Shown piece after piece: positions 44,950-54,237 of a stretch of 64,000 nt of DNA. A program made the position numbers and the translations under genes. This stretch comes from Chryseobacterium sp. CH21 (GTDB lineage Bacteria > Bacteroidota > Bacteroidia > Flavobacteriales > Weeksellaceae). The notes beneath the pieces were generated by a model, which saw only the letters and a program-made list of their open reading frames with translations, made no database searches and was not told the origin of the DNA. Location: assembly GCF_004119445.1 (NCBI RefSeq), contig NZ_QICI01000013.1:1-64000 (forward strand), given 5' to 3'. Positions within the stretch are counted from its first letter, which is position 1. Every line of letters starts with the position of its first letter.

Positions 44950-45385
44950 AAACATATGAATATAAGTCAATAAAAAAAGAAATATTTTATTATGTTAAAC
45001 ACCCTCCATTAAACGACTTATACCAACTTGAACATTATGTATTACCTCACATTTTTATGAAATATTTGTACATAAATCCAGTTTTTGAATTGATTTTAAG
45101 AAGAGCCAATTTAGATAAACCAAATAGCAAAGAAGACCTTTGGTTTTATCCAGAATTTGAAGCCCCTTTTTTAAAGTTGTACCAGCTTTTTATATGTGGT
45201 TTATTTACCTATATGAACAACAAGCCCCTCCCTTTGTTTTAGTTTTGGTAATGCCCCCTCTTTTTGAAATCGGGCTTATCTCTGTTTATCGGAAAAAAGA
45301 TAAAAGATTTTCAGTTTGGGGATTTTTCGAGAGATACAGCAGTCAGTTTTGAACCTGAAAATTTACTAAATGAGGTACTGAGATA
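44950..45385 (+). pseudogene. Unrecognised coding-like remnant
   Basis: One plus-strand frame runs to TAG at 45242 with protein-like sequence (MKYLYINPVFELILRRANLD..., then FLKLYQLFICGLFTYMN). After two in-frame stops the same frame continues with LKSGLSLFIGKKIKDFQFGD to a stop near 45385. No proper start is present, and the frame overlaps the antisense of the secreted peptide gene at its left end. It looks like a decayed gene of unknown kind. Confidence 0.35.
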
Positions 45386-45454
45386 AGAAATCATTATCTT
45401 TGTTATATAAGAAATGTAGGGAAAATGTGGGGAAGAAAATTTTAATGAAAAACA

Positions 45455-45479
45455 AAACCCACTGATTATCAGTAGGTTT
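45455..45479 (-). terminator. Terminator of tRNA-Ser
   Basis: AAACC(C)ACTGAT and ATCAGT(A)GGTTT form an 11-pair stem with one mismatch, 15 bases past the tRNA 3' end on the minus strand and followed by a T-rich stretch. Confidence 0.75.
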
Positions 45480-45493
45480 ATGTTTAACTATTG

Positions 45494-45578
45494 CGGAGAG
45501 TGAGGGATTCGAACCCCCGGACCTGTTACAGTCAACAGTTTTCAAGACTGCCGCAATCGACCACTCTGCCAACTCTCC
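45494..45578 (-). tRNA. tRNA-Ser (UGA anticodon)
   Basis: The 85-base minus-strand sequence folds as a class II tRNA. The acceptor stem is GGAGAGT / ACTCTCC, the anticodon loop CTTGAAA carries TGA, a long variable arm follows, and the T loop is GGTTCGAATCC. The CCA end is not encoded. The D arm GGCAGAGTGGTCGATTGCGG is typical of serine tRNAs. Confidence 0.97.
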
Positions 45579-45793
45579 TTCAACTCCGGTAGTACCGTTG
45601 TTTTCAGTGGTGCAAATATAGAAAGTTTTTTATTACTGACAAAATATTTTTTCAATAAAATTTACATTTCCGTAGTTTTAAAGAAAACTCAGTTTTTTCA
45701 GGCTTTCAAAATAAAAATATTAAAAACTCAACTTCAGCTACTTACCCTTAAACAGGGGATATTTTGACTTCAGTATTATTTTTTACAAAATTT

Positions 45794-46288
45794 TTATCCG
45801 TAGTAATATTCTGTAGTGACATCTCCGCTAAAGGCTGGGGGCATATCCTGTTTCTGCATGTTCAGTTCAAATAATCTTTCGCCATTTTTATTTCCTCCTA
45901 GTATTTTTAAGGAATACCAACCGTTTTCTAAGGAAAAAGTTATGCAATTTTCATCATTAATAGAGGTAATATCTTTTAAATAACCTATACCAACAATTTT
46001 CACTTCATTGTTCGCAGTCTGAAATATCCAGCCTCTCGACTCTACTTCTACCTCATCATCATTCAAAATCTTTTCATCATTCACAGAAACCCGAAATGCA
46101 TAGTAATCTTCTTCTACACCTATTATTGGAATAGCAATTCCTGATTGTGTAATTTCATCTCCATGTTCGTTTTCTACGAAATATTTTAAAATATTAGTAC
46201 CCTGAAGATGATTTTCTTCCAGATATTTTGCTAAAAGCTGCGGGCTAAATACTACAAAACCTTTAAGTTCAGAGAATATTTTCTTCAT
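45794..46288 (-). CDS. Putative immunity-type protein
   Basis: The 164-residue soluble acidic protein starts MKKIFSELKGFVVFSPQLLA and has no signal peptide. No family is firmly recognised; it resembles small proteins found in immunity clusters of Bacteroidetes Rhs or type VI loci. It is the last gene of the set that follows the Rhs effector, 74 bases after the SMI1/KNR4 gene. Function as an antitoxin is inferred from position. Confidence 0.6.
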   Translation of the reverse strand: MKKIFSELKGFVVFSPQLLAKYLEENHLQGTNILKYFVENEHGDEITQSGIAIPIIGVEEDYYAFRVSVNDEKILNDDEVEVESRGWIFQTANNEVKIVGIGYLKDITSINDENCITFSLENGWYSLKILGGNKNGERLFELNMQKQDMPPAFSGDVTTEYYYG

Positions 46289-46362
46289 ATATATTGGGAT
46301 TGGATTTGGATTAAATATTTTATAAAGGAAAAGGCTACATGAATGGAAATATTATTTTGAGG

Positions 46363-46902
46363 TTAAATTCTTTTTAAACATTTAAAATTTCTTGCCAGAG
46401 GTTCACTAGAAAATCGTAAAAATTCTTTGAAGTTACTCCCTGTTAAGTTATCTACAGCCTCATACAAAGAGTGCCCAATTTTTCTAAACCCAATTCCTCT
46501 AAAATCTGTTAAATAGATATCAAACTCATTGTCCGTTCCTGATTCCGGATCCCAAAAAAGGTACAAGCCATTATCACTTGAAGCGAAGGGAAATAACCTT
46601 TTTAATAACTCAGGAGAACCATCCGGAGCAATACTAAACCAAATATCATCATTATTAACGTCATCTATGTACGTATTTTTAATCCCTTCTGTTCTTACAA
46701 ATAAGGAATCCCCATAGTTTTCCATTGGCAGATAAATATGAAATTCTTCAAGTGCTACTCCATATCCATACTGCTTCACAAATCTTTTATAAGATTCTGG
46801 AAATCCTTTTCCGTTTGAAAATCTGAAACTTTCCAGTTCTGTAATATTCCCAAATTCTGTAGGTGTCCCGATTATTTCTAAATTAAATTCATTAGATTCC
46901 AT
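46363..46902 (-). CDS. SMI1/KNR4 (SUKH) family immunity protein
   Basis: The 179-residue protein shows the SUKH pattern: LPESYKRFV-like GFPESYKRFVKQYGYG near residue 35, ...SLFVRTEGI... and LFPFASSDNGLYLFWD near 105, with EFLRFSSEPLAR at the end. SUKH proteins neutralise many polymorphic toxins. Here it is the third gene after the Rhs effector and may be immunity to a different toxin. Confidence 0.8.
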   Translation of the reverse strand: MESNEFNLEIIGTPTEFGNITELESFRFSNGKGFPESYKRFVKQYGYGVALEEFHIYLPMENYGDSLFVRTEGIKNTYIDDVNNDDIWFSIAPDGSPELLKRLFPFASSDNGLYLFWDPESGTDNEFDIYLTDFRGIGFRKIGHSLYEAVDNLTGSNFKEFLRFSSEPLARNFKCLKRI

Positions 46903-46932
46903 GGTTTGCGTTTTTGTATCGCTTGGATTGTG

Positions 46933-47538
46933 TTATTTAAATTTCCCTACTAAATCTAAATAATATTGCTTGCCATATTCATTGTTTGATTCTTCAGCCT
47001 TTCTATTGAAATAGCTTGCTGCTTCTTCTTTATTTTCCTTAGGAATTTCATTACCATACAGATCCATGATTACTTCAAAAGAACTTTCTGCTACTTTTTT
47101 GGGAGACATTTCCTTTACCTCCATAAAATACTGCCATTTTTGATTGTAACTTTTGAAATGTTCCATTCTTGGAAGAAATATTGCCACATAAGGTCCTACA
47201 TTCTTTTTGTAAGCATTTTCAAGCATAAACTCATAAATATCATTTGTTTCCGACAGACTGTATCTTTGAAGCATGTTTCCTATTGCAGAAATGAGTAAAA
47301 CTACCAGTTTGGTATTATCAGCATTTCTTTTATAAATGTCTAAAAGAATATCTGCAAATTTTGTATCATTAAAAAGATCGTTATAATATACTGATACTTC
47401 AAGTCTCGGAGTCTTTTCAAATTCTTTTACAGCCTGAAACAGTTGCTCTTCACTCAGTTTTTTCCATCCGGAAATTTGTTTTTTCAACGATTCAATGTTA
47501 TCAATATTCTTCTGTATCTTTTGAGGTATGTTGCTCAT
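46933..47538 (-). CDS. Helical putative immunity protein
   Basis: The 201-residue protein is predicted almost entirely helical, with a HEAT/TPR-like look (LFNDTKFADILLDIYKRNADNTKLVVLLISAIGNML). No family is recognised. It lies between the LRR-like gene and the SUKH gene on the same strand, with 22 and 30 base gaps, so it is cotranscribed with the Rhs effector. A role as an immunity protein is inferred. Confidence 0.65.
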   Translation of the reverse strand: MSNIPQKIQKNIDNIESLKKQISGWKKLSEEQLFQAVKEFEKTPRLEVSVYYNDLFNDTKFADILLDIYKRNADNTKLVVLLISAIGNMLQRYSLSETNDIYEFMLENAYKKNVGPYVAIFLPRMEHFKSYNQKWQYFMEVKEMSPKKVAESSFEVIMDLYGNEIPKENKEEAASYFNRKAEESNNEYGKQYYLDLVGKFK

Positions 47539-47560
47539 TTATACTTCTTCAATTTCCTAT

Positions 47561-48235
47561 TTATTTAATAATTCTTACGTTCACTTTGTCTTTTATCTCT
47601 TCAATAGATTCATAGTCATCAATTTTTTTACACTTTTCAATTAAAAGATCCTTTAGTATTTCTAAGTTTTTAATGGCTTGAATATTTTCTAAACTATTGT
47701 TTTTCACTAAAGCTAATTCTTCCAATGGAAGATTTTCTATACCATCCAGTGTTTCTATCTTCGAATTGTAGACATGAAGAACTTTCAGATTTTGTAATTT
47801 GGAAAGTTCACGAAGATTCGTGTTTGAAAATTTTGTAAGCACCAGACTTTGTAATGAATAAGCTTCATTAAAATTAACCAACCCCTTCCAATACTCAGTA
47901 CCAAGATGTTTAATTTTATGGAAATTTGATATATCAATTGAAAATTTTTGTTTCTCTAAATAGATCTTTTCAAGGTTTTGCAAAGAGTATATTGATTCAA
48001 TATTTATAACATTTTCTATTGTGCTTAAAGATATGATTTTCAAGTAATCTGAAAGTTTTTCAAATTCTTTAAAATCTACCTTAGACTCAGTATTCTCATG
48101 TCCTAAGAATCCTCTTATCTGAATTTGAGCAATTTTTAAATGCTTAGCATATTCTACACCTTCTTTTAACTGATTAGCGTGAATAACTATATATTCACCG
48201 TCTAAATTTTTTCTTACCGTTTTATCTAGTAACAT
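47561..48235 (-). CDS. LRR-like protein, candidate cognate immunity of the Rhs toxin
   Basis: The 224-residue protein contains leucine-rich repeats spaced about 22 residues apart (LEKIYLEKQKF, LQSLVLTKFSNTNL, LKVLHVYNSKIETL, LEELALVKNNSLENI, LKDLLIEKCKKI). Its ATG overlaps the end of the Rhs gene by 10 bases, a sign of translational coupling and the usual place of the cognate immunity gene. An LRR fold could wrap the small nuclease domain; neutralisation is inferred, not shown. Confidence 0.7.
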   Translation of the reverse strand: MLLDKTVRKNLDGEYIVIHANQLKEGVEYAKHLKIAQIQIRGFLGHENTESKVDFKEFEKLSDYLKIISLSTIENVINIESIYSLQNLEKIYLEKQKFSIDISNFHKIKHLGTEYWKGLVNFNEAYSLQSLVLTKFSNTNLRELSKLQNLKVLHVYNSKIETLDGIENLPLEELALVKNNSLENIQAIKNLEILKDLLIEKCKKIDDYESIEEIKDKVNVRIIK

Positions 48236-51200
48236 TTTATTCCTACTGTAGTATTAAATTTTGTTTCAAAATCATCCGCTTTCTTTACAATATCATTGTA
48301 TATGGTTGGATTATTCAATTGTGCATCTGCCAATAATTTTTCTCCTGGTGAATTGATTGCATTATCAAAATCAATAGCAGTTACAGCATTATTTCTTCTC
48401 ATTAATTCAGCTTCTACCATCAACCCCGTTTTATTATCTCCATAATCCACATGTATCCCCTGAGTAACATTTCCTTTACCTCCCACTCTTTCTCCCATTG
48501 AAGTATACATCCTATTGGAAGGCCCTTTTCCTATATACCATTTTGAACCATTAGTAAACATATAGGTACCTGTGAGCCCGAATGGATCTACCCAGATATT
48601 ACTGTCAAAAACGTATGCATAGAAGTTGGGATTATTTCCTAATAACCCTATCGGGTCTTTAGAAATATAAATTCCACTATCGTTATCATAATACCTAAAG
48701 CGATTATAATAAAGACCATCTGTTTCTATATCCTCATATTGTCCGAGCTGCCTAAACGGAATAAAATATCTATCGCCTTTTACATTTTGAAGATTTCCAT
48801 AAATATCATATTCTGTACTCCAGATGACCTTACCTACTTCATCAAAAGCCTGAACAGGTCTACCTAAATAATCAGAAATAATACTGTAGCTTTCCCCATT
48901 AACAATTTTGGCACATGGCACATATGAATTTTGCTCATACACCCAGGTCACCATATTCTCCACAGGTTCTTTTCCCGCAATGACATTTCCGTCATCATCT
49001 ACAACCGTTACAGGAACTTTTTCAGCATCATAGCTCCATTCATGCAGAAGAACATTACCATCCCAAATATAACGAGTTATTTTCTTTAGGCCAATTTTTG
49101 AGGTTCTTCTTCCGAGAGCATCATACTCAAAGCTTACATCTTTGCCGTCGGGGCATTTTACTTTGGCCAGCATTCCGTTGGCATTCCAGGAATACGCCCA
49201 GTCTCCGGGGGACCATTCCGGGTTTTGGATTTCTGTTGGAAGGTCTTCGGTTACATTGGGTAAATCAGCTCCATCCGGCAGTTTCGGGCTGTTCAGCCAA
49301 TCTGAAGCAATGGTTTTATAATAAGGATGTGTATTCTTTTGCTCTTCTGTATGCTCCGGCTTGGCATCGTTGATCGGCCGCTTACTTTTTAACAATAAAT
49401 TTCCTTCTTCATCGTAATGGTAAAACCAGTTTTTATCGCGCATCAGCTTTCCTCCTTTGTCGTAGACGCGGTCAGTCTGCCGGGAACTTTCATATAAGCA
49501 TCCTGTAGCATCCGGATTTTTGTACTGTACCTCTCCGTTCGAATATTCTGCAGCAACAAGGCTTCCGAAAGCATCGTAATCAAATCTTGTTCTTCCGCCC
49601 GTCACCCTGTCCAGCGTATGCAACAATCGGTTTCCGGCTCCCCAGTCGTAATCTTTATGGAAGGTAGTATTGGTTTTATTCACTGTTACTTTCTGACTTA
49701 CCGGCATTCCGATATGGTCAAATTCAAAAGTGCTTTCTACCCCGCCGGTCATTTCACGGGAATGCATCTGTCCGTTCCGGCTGATCTCAAGATTCATCCG
49801 CCAGGGTGCATGCACTTCCGGAGTAGCGGCAGTTACCGTTTTAAACTGTCCCAGATCATTATAAGAATAGTCTACTTCGGCTCCTAAGCTACTTTTCAAA
49901 CCGATCAGATTTGCCTGACTGTCATATTCATATTGAATGGTATGCGCACCCTGTTTTTCACTGGTGATCTGTCCTAATTTATTTCTCTGAAAACTAACAC
50001 TATTATCTTCATTATCTGCTTTGATCAATAATCCTGAAGTGTCATATTGGTAAGCTTCCCAGGTTCCGTCCGGATAATGGGTTTGCGTTATTCTTCCCGC
50101 TAAATCATATTCATAAAAAATATTCTTCCCGTGAGGGGTTCTTCTTTGGGTAATCAATCCGTCTTTATCACGAACAAAGAATTTTTTCTGGCCTTCAAAG
50201 CCGGTTTCACCTATGATTTCGTTATTATTATTTCTTTCAAAAGAATAGACTTCTCCTTTTTCATTGGTAATGCTCATTAAGTTTTCATAAGCATCATATC
50301 CAAAAGCCAGCGTTTGTTCTTTTTTACCCGTAAGTGCATTCCTGCGAACCTGTCTTTTAAGGCTTCCCATAGGAGTGTAACTCACAAGCCATTCTGCACG
50401 GCCATCCGTGACATACACCGGAAGATCATAGGCATCATAACGAAACTTCAATGGTAATTGTCCCTGTTCATTTATTTCTACTACCCTTCCCATTTTATCC
50501 CGGTTCCAAAGAGTCCTTTTTAAGGGTTTCGGACTGAAAGCCAATAATCTTCCATACTCATCATACTTCCAATATTGTTCAGCTCCGAGCGTATTGGTCA
50601 GTTGAACAAGCTGCCCTCTCTGATTATATTCGTAAGATGTTGTAATGTGTTCTCTTATATTCTTTTTGGGAAGTCTTTCCCCTTCGGCATATTCATAATA
50701 AACGCTATCTTCAGCAGCATCTGTATGGCTTATCAGCCTTCCATCCTCATCATAACTCCATGTTTCAGAAGCTCCGGATGGTGAAAGGCGTGCAGTCACC
50801 TGTCCGAATTCGTTGTATTGATAATGATATTCTTCTCCATCCGGACTATGGAAAATTTTGATATTTCCCATTTCGTCATAGGTATATCCCTGAACTCTTC
50901 CTTCCGGAGTTCCTATCATTTTCAACTCGTTGTTCGCTGTAAAATCATACCAGGTTTCACCTCCTTCTCCATCTACTTTTTTATAAACAAGAAAATTCTC
51001 ATCGTAATAATAGCGTTCGGTTTTATTGTTCTGTTTTGGATATATTACTTCTGTAAAACCTTCTTCTTCATTATAATTGAGACTTCCTTCCATATAGCCA
51101 TCCACTCCTTTGGTATGAACCACTCTTCCTTCTTTATCATAATTCCAGTTGTAGCTCATCCCATTTCGGTTGGTTCTTTTCACTACCTGATTATTTCCGT

Positions 51201-52953
51201 CATATTCAAAGGCAATTGCTTTTTTGTGAACATCCCATATCTGGGTAAGATTTCCTCGGTCATCATATTCATAGCGAACCTGCAGATCTCTCTGTTTTTT
51301 ATAACAGTAATAAACTTCCGTTACTTTTTTATATTCAGGATGGATCACAGTTTCTATTCTGAATCCACTTTTCACATCTATGATACATTTTAGGACAATA
51401 TTGCGGTCTTCATACTCATATTCCCGGATGGTTCCATCACCATATTCAATACGAACTACCTTATAAATGGGTCCTTCTGTAATATGATGGAAACGTTTAT
51501 AAGTATAGATATCAGTTCCTTTGCGAATAACCCAGATACTGCTGCTTGGTCTGTACTGCCATATCTTCTGATCTCTGAAATAGGTCATTTCTTCACCAAT
51601 TTCAGGCGCAGGAATCAGCATGGCAATATTTTCATAAGGGTGCATCCATCCGGCAAACTTATTGTTTTCTTCGGACAGAATAAACAGATCATGATTATTA
51701 AAGACTCCGTTTCCTAAAGGACCAAAATCATAAGGCCTGTCACTGTGCCATAAATTCCTCCATTTTAAAGGAGTACTTCCCTGAATCTCAAAATCATCCC
51801 ATTCAAAAACCATTGCTCCTGTAGCAAAATTAACAGGTTCCAATCCCCAGTGGCATAATTTCTTAGAAAGGGCATTAGCAAATTTAAATTTATTGAATGG
51901 AGCTTTTTTAAGGACACTGTTATTCAGTTTTTTTAATCCATTTGCTCCCAGTTTGCCTATTTTTTTGGTCAGGCTTCTCATTAAAAACATTCCTGCAATA
52001 CGCATGAGCATTTCTCCGGGGGTGTAAACATGGGGAACAAAAGCTCCTCCCACCAATACAGGTCCACCCGTATTGATCTGGATATACATGCTTGAAAAAT
52101 TATTATAGAAGGCGAAATACGCCAGTGGATTTTTCTTTGGTTTGTCCGGCATAGCAGGCAACATAGTCATCCCGAAAGGAAACCCCATACAGGTAAGTAC
52201 CTGCTGAGGCTGGTTTCCGCTCATTTTACTTCCTTGTGCCAAGACGGTCTGTGAACCATAATATACCTCCCCCTCGTGTGGAGCTTCCTGGGGAAAAGGA
52301 ATGAGATATACCGGAATCAGCGAGGTGATATGTCTGAACGGAATTACCACTCCCATTACACTCGTCGTAGTGGTTGCTTTATGTCTTCCGTGAACGTATA
52401 TTGATCCTCCCATCGGAATACTTTCCGGAAGTGAAGGCATGAGGTTTCTTGCAAACTGAGGAATCGGAATGGTGATCGTAATGTAATCCATCACATCAAA
52501 CACGATCCCGATGAAAGGATGCGGCAAAGGCAGTGGAATCAGCATAAATGAAGGTGGCGGCGGGATTAATGTCCAGTGGATATCAATCGCCAGCACAATG
52601 TCAAAATGCTTACTCGTATGCTGAATCGCGGTGGACGGCATTGCTGGTGTATTGACTTTGATCAGCTTTACTTTGCTTTCCGGAGCGGCTTTTTCTGCGG
52701 TTACAGCACTGTCTCCGCCACCTCCTCCGCTGCTTTTTCCTGACTGAGCACTATCTCCTCCCGCAATGGATTTAGCCATAGAAACCGGATTCAGCGAATC
52801 GAAATTATTTTTCATTCCATTCTTCCAGCCCTGTGTAGTTTTGTCCCAGCTTACTGAGGTAACATCCGCATTTACCTTCAAGGAGCGGTCTGGGTTCATA
52901 TTCGGTTTTTCAACCTTGATGGGTTTTACTGTTTTTTTATTCAGATCTGCCAT
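48226..52953 (-). CDS. PAAR-like/Rhs polymorphic toxin with GIY-YIG-like C-terminal nuclease domain
   Basis: The 1575-residue protein has a Gly/Ser-rich N-terminus and a PAAR-like hydrophobic region (about 105-320, with GGSIYVHGRHKATTT, VLAQGSKMSG and GGPVLVGGAFVPH). A Rhs shell follows, from LEPVNFATGAMVF through many YD repeats (YDEMGNI, YDEDGRL, YDAFGSL), ending DPIGLLGNNPNFYAYV and DPFGLTG. The last 114 residues form the toxin: TYMFTNGSKWYIGKG, Arg20, and Glu in MVEAELMRR match the GIY-YIG nuclease plan. It is the third gene of the VgrG set and probably rides on VgrG. DNA or RNA as target is open. Confidence 0.88.
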   Translation of the reverse strand: MADLNKKTVKPIKVEKPNMNPDRSLKVNADVTSVSWDKTTQGWKNGMKNNFDSLNPVSMAKSIAGGDSAQSGKSSGGGGGDSAVTAEKAAPESKVKLIKVNTPAMPSTAIQHTSKHFDIVLAIDIHWTLIPPPPSFMLIPLPLPHPFIGIVFDVMDYITITIPIPQFARNLMPSLPESIPMGGSIYVHGRHKATTTTSVMGVVIPFRHITSLIPVYLIPFPQEAPHEGEVYYGSQTVLAQGSKMSGNQPQQVLTCMGFPFGMTMLPAMPDKPKKNPLAYFAFYNNFSSMYIQINTGGPVLVGGAFVPHVYTPGEMLMRIAGMFLMRSLTKKIGKLGANGLKKLNNSVLKKAPFNKFKFANALSKKLCHWGLEPVNFATGAMVFEWDDFEIQGSTPLKWRNLWHSDRPYDFGPLGNGVFNNHDLFILSEENNKFAGWMHPYENIAMLIPAPEIGEEMTYFRDQKIWQYRPSSSIWVIRKGTDIYTYKRFHHITEGPIYKVVRIEYGDGTIREYEYEDRNIVLKCIIDVKSGFRIETVIHPEYKKVTEVYYCYKKQRDLQVRYEYDDRGNLTQIWDVHKKAIAFEYDGNNQVVKRTNRNGMSYNWNYDKEGRVVHTKGVDGYMEGSLNYNEEEGFTEVIYPKQNNKTERYYYDENFLVYKKVDGEGGETWYDFTANNELKMIGTPEGRVQGYTYDEMGNIKIFHSPDGEEYHYQYNEFGQVTARLSPSGASETWSYDEDGRLISHTDAAEDSVYYEYAEGERLPKKNIREHITTSYEYNQRGQLVQLTNTLGAEQYWKYDEYGRLLAFSPKPLKRTLWNRDKMGRVVEINEQGQLPLKFRYDAYDLPVYVTDGRAEWLVSYTPMGSLKRQVRRNALTGKKEQTLAFGYDAYENLMSITNEKGEVYSFERNNNNEIIGETGFEGQKKFFVRDKDGLITQRRTPHGKNIFYEYDLAGRITQTHYPDGTWEAYQYDTSGLLIKADNEDNSVSFQRNKLGQITSEKQGAHTIQYEYDSQANLIGLKSSLGAEVDYSYNDLGQFKTVTAATPEVHAPWRMNLEISRNGQMHSREMTGGVESTFEFDHIGMPVSQKVTVNKTNTTFHKDYDWGAGNRLLHTLDRVTGGRTRFDYDAFGSLVAAEYSNGEVQYKNPDATGCLYESSRQTDRVYDKGGKLMRDKNWFYHYDEEGNLLLKSKRPINDAKPEHTEEQKNTHPYYKTIASDWLNSPKLPDGADLPNVTEDLPTEIQNPEWSPGDWAYSWNANGMLAKVKCPDGKDVSFEYDALGRRTSKIGLKKITRYIWDGNVLLHEWSYDAEKVPVTVVDDDGNVIAGKEPVENMVTWVYEQNSYVPCAKIVNGESYSIISDYLGRPVQAFDEVGKVIWSTEYDIYGNLQNVKGDRYFIPFRQLGQYEDIETDGLYYNRFRYYDNDSGIYISKDPIGLLGNNPNFYAYVFDSNIWVDPFGLTGTYMFTNGSKWYIGKGPSNRMYTSMGERVGGKGNVTQGIHVDYGDNKTGLMVEAELMRRNNAVTAIDFDNAINSPGEKLLADAQLNNPTIYNDIVKKADDFETKFNTTVGIKCY

Positions 52954-52971
52954 GATTCTTTTAATTTGAGA

Positions 52972-54231
52972 TTACCCAGCTTTTGGTCTTTCTACACTTA
53001 CCTTCCAGTCATCACCAAAATAAGCCTTCATTTCATTGTCCAGTTTTGTTTTTTTATCCTGATCACCTTCATATTTAAGAATCAGCATTGAGGCTACGAA
53101 CCGCAGGCTGCTTTGTTCTCTTGATGAAGGATCCATTACTTTTGCGATATCAAGGCATTTTTCAAAATACCTTATCATTTTATCTTTTGTCAAAACAGTA
53201 TCATTCAGGGTTGCGATGATTCTGTAGCATTCAATAGCCATAGCATATTCTCCAATCTTCTGTGCTGTTTCTGCAGCTTTTTCAAATATTTTTTCTGCTT
53301 TGGATTTTTTGGAATTTCCTAGCAGATGGCTTCCGTAATTCATCAACATCTGGACTTCCAAAGGCGAATCCGGCTCTACTTCTTCTAATATCGTTCTGTA
53401 AGTATCTTCTGCACGGTCTTTTTTCTTATCTGCGGTGTAGGCTTGGGTAAGCATAAAATAGGCAGAAATTTCTCCCTGTTTATTCTTTTGCTCTTTAGCC
53501 AGTTTCACCGCTGTTTTCAGAGCATGTTCCGCTTCTTTGAATCTTTCTTTGCTTAAATGATTACTCGCTACAAGAATCTGCTGCTGAAAATCCGTATCCG
53601 GGCTATTCTTCTTCCGGTTGGTATGTGCTGCGGTATTCTGCATCAGCTGATGAATATCCACTTCTACTCTGAAACTATGTGCGGAAGGAATGTGTGGCAG
53701 TGTTCTATGGGTATGATGTTCTGCCCAGACCAGTTTAATATCTTTATTTTCTGATGCTTCACAGATGCTGCACCATTCTTTTACCCATAGTGACAGCTCT
53801 TCTTTATCACTGATCCTGAGCGGGGCAATATAGAGATAGATCCTGGAGTGCTGAATACTCGGGAAGTTTTTCTTTAACTCCAGTAAAGGATAAAATGCTT
53901 TATAAGCATCTGTTTTAAAAGATTCTTCCGGATTCTTTAAATCCCATTCTGGAATATTTTCTTGGCTTTTTTTCAGCATTTCGTAGAACTCGGTCCATTC
54001 ATCCAATAAGATCTGCCCGTAAGAATTCATGCCGTTAAATTCCTGATAATGGAGTAAAAAAACATCGTCGCTTTCCTCATCTTCAGAAAGTTTCGATTTG
54101 ATAAATCCATCAAAAAGATCCGTTTCATGCTTTTCTCCTATACAGATCAGCATAGGTTTTTCTTCGTTTTTTGAAACGACTTTCTGCCATTGTCTTTTTA
54201 ATTTTACCAGCTCCAGATCTACAGGATTCAT
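52972..54231 (-). CDS. TPR-containing type VI adaptor-like protein
   Basis: The 419-residue cytosolic protein has an N-terminal alpha/beta part (LICIGEKHETDLFDGFIKSKL) and TPR-type helices from about residue 230 (LSKERFKEAEHALKTAVKLAKEQKN, KKDRAEDTYRTILEEVEPD, KKSKAEKIFEKAAETAQKIGEYAMAIECYRI). It sits between vgrG (6-base gap) and the Rhs gene (18-base gap). This is where effector-loading chaperones of type VI systems lie. It is likely the adaptor that places the Rhs effector on VgrG; not homologous to known Eag chaperones as far as I can see. Confidence 0.7.
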   Translation of the reverse strand: MNPVDLELVKLKRQWQKVVSKNEEKPMLICIGEKHETDLFDGFIKSKLSEDEESDDVFLLHYQEFNGMNSYGQILLDEWTEFYEMLKKSQENIPEWDLKNPEESFKTDAYKAFYPLLELKKNFPSIQHSRIYLYIAPLRISDKEELSLWVKEWCSICEASENKDIKLVWAEHHTHRTLPHIPSAHSFRVEVDIHQLMQNTAAHTNRKKNSPDTDFQQQILVASNHLSKERFKEAEHALKTAVKLAKEQKNKQGEISAYFMLTQAYTADKKKDRAEDTYRTILEEVEPDSPLEVQMLMNYGSHLLGNSKKSKAEKIFEKAAETAQKIGEYAMAIECYRIIATLNDTVLTKDKMIRYFEKCLDIAKVMDPSSREQSSLRFVASMLILKYEGDQDKKTKLDNEMKAYFGDDWKVSVERPKAG

Positions 54232-54237
54232 TTTCTT

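Noticed and set aside
45366..45572. 68-codon frame over the tRNA
   Set aside because: It is a translation of tRNA-Ser and its flank, not a protein gene.
50818..51393. 191-codon plus-strand frame inside the Rhs gene
   Set aside because: It is the antisense of YD repeats, with Ile/Phe-rich periodic composition; a shadow frame.
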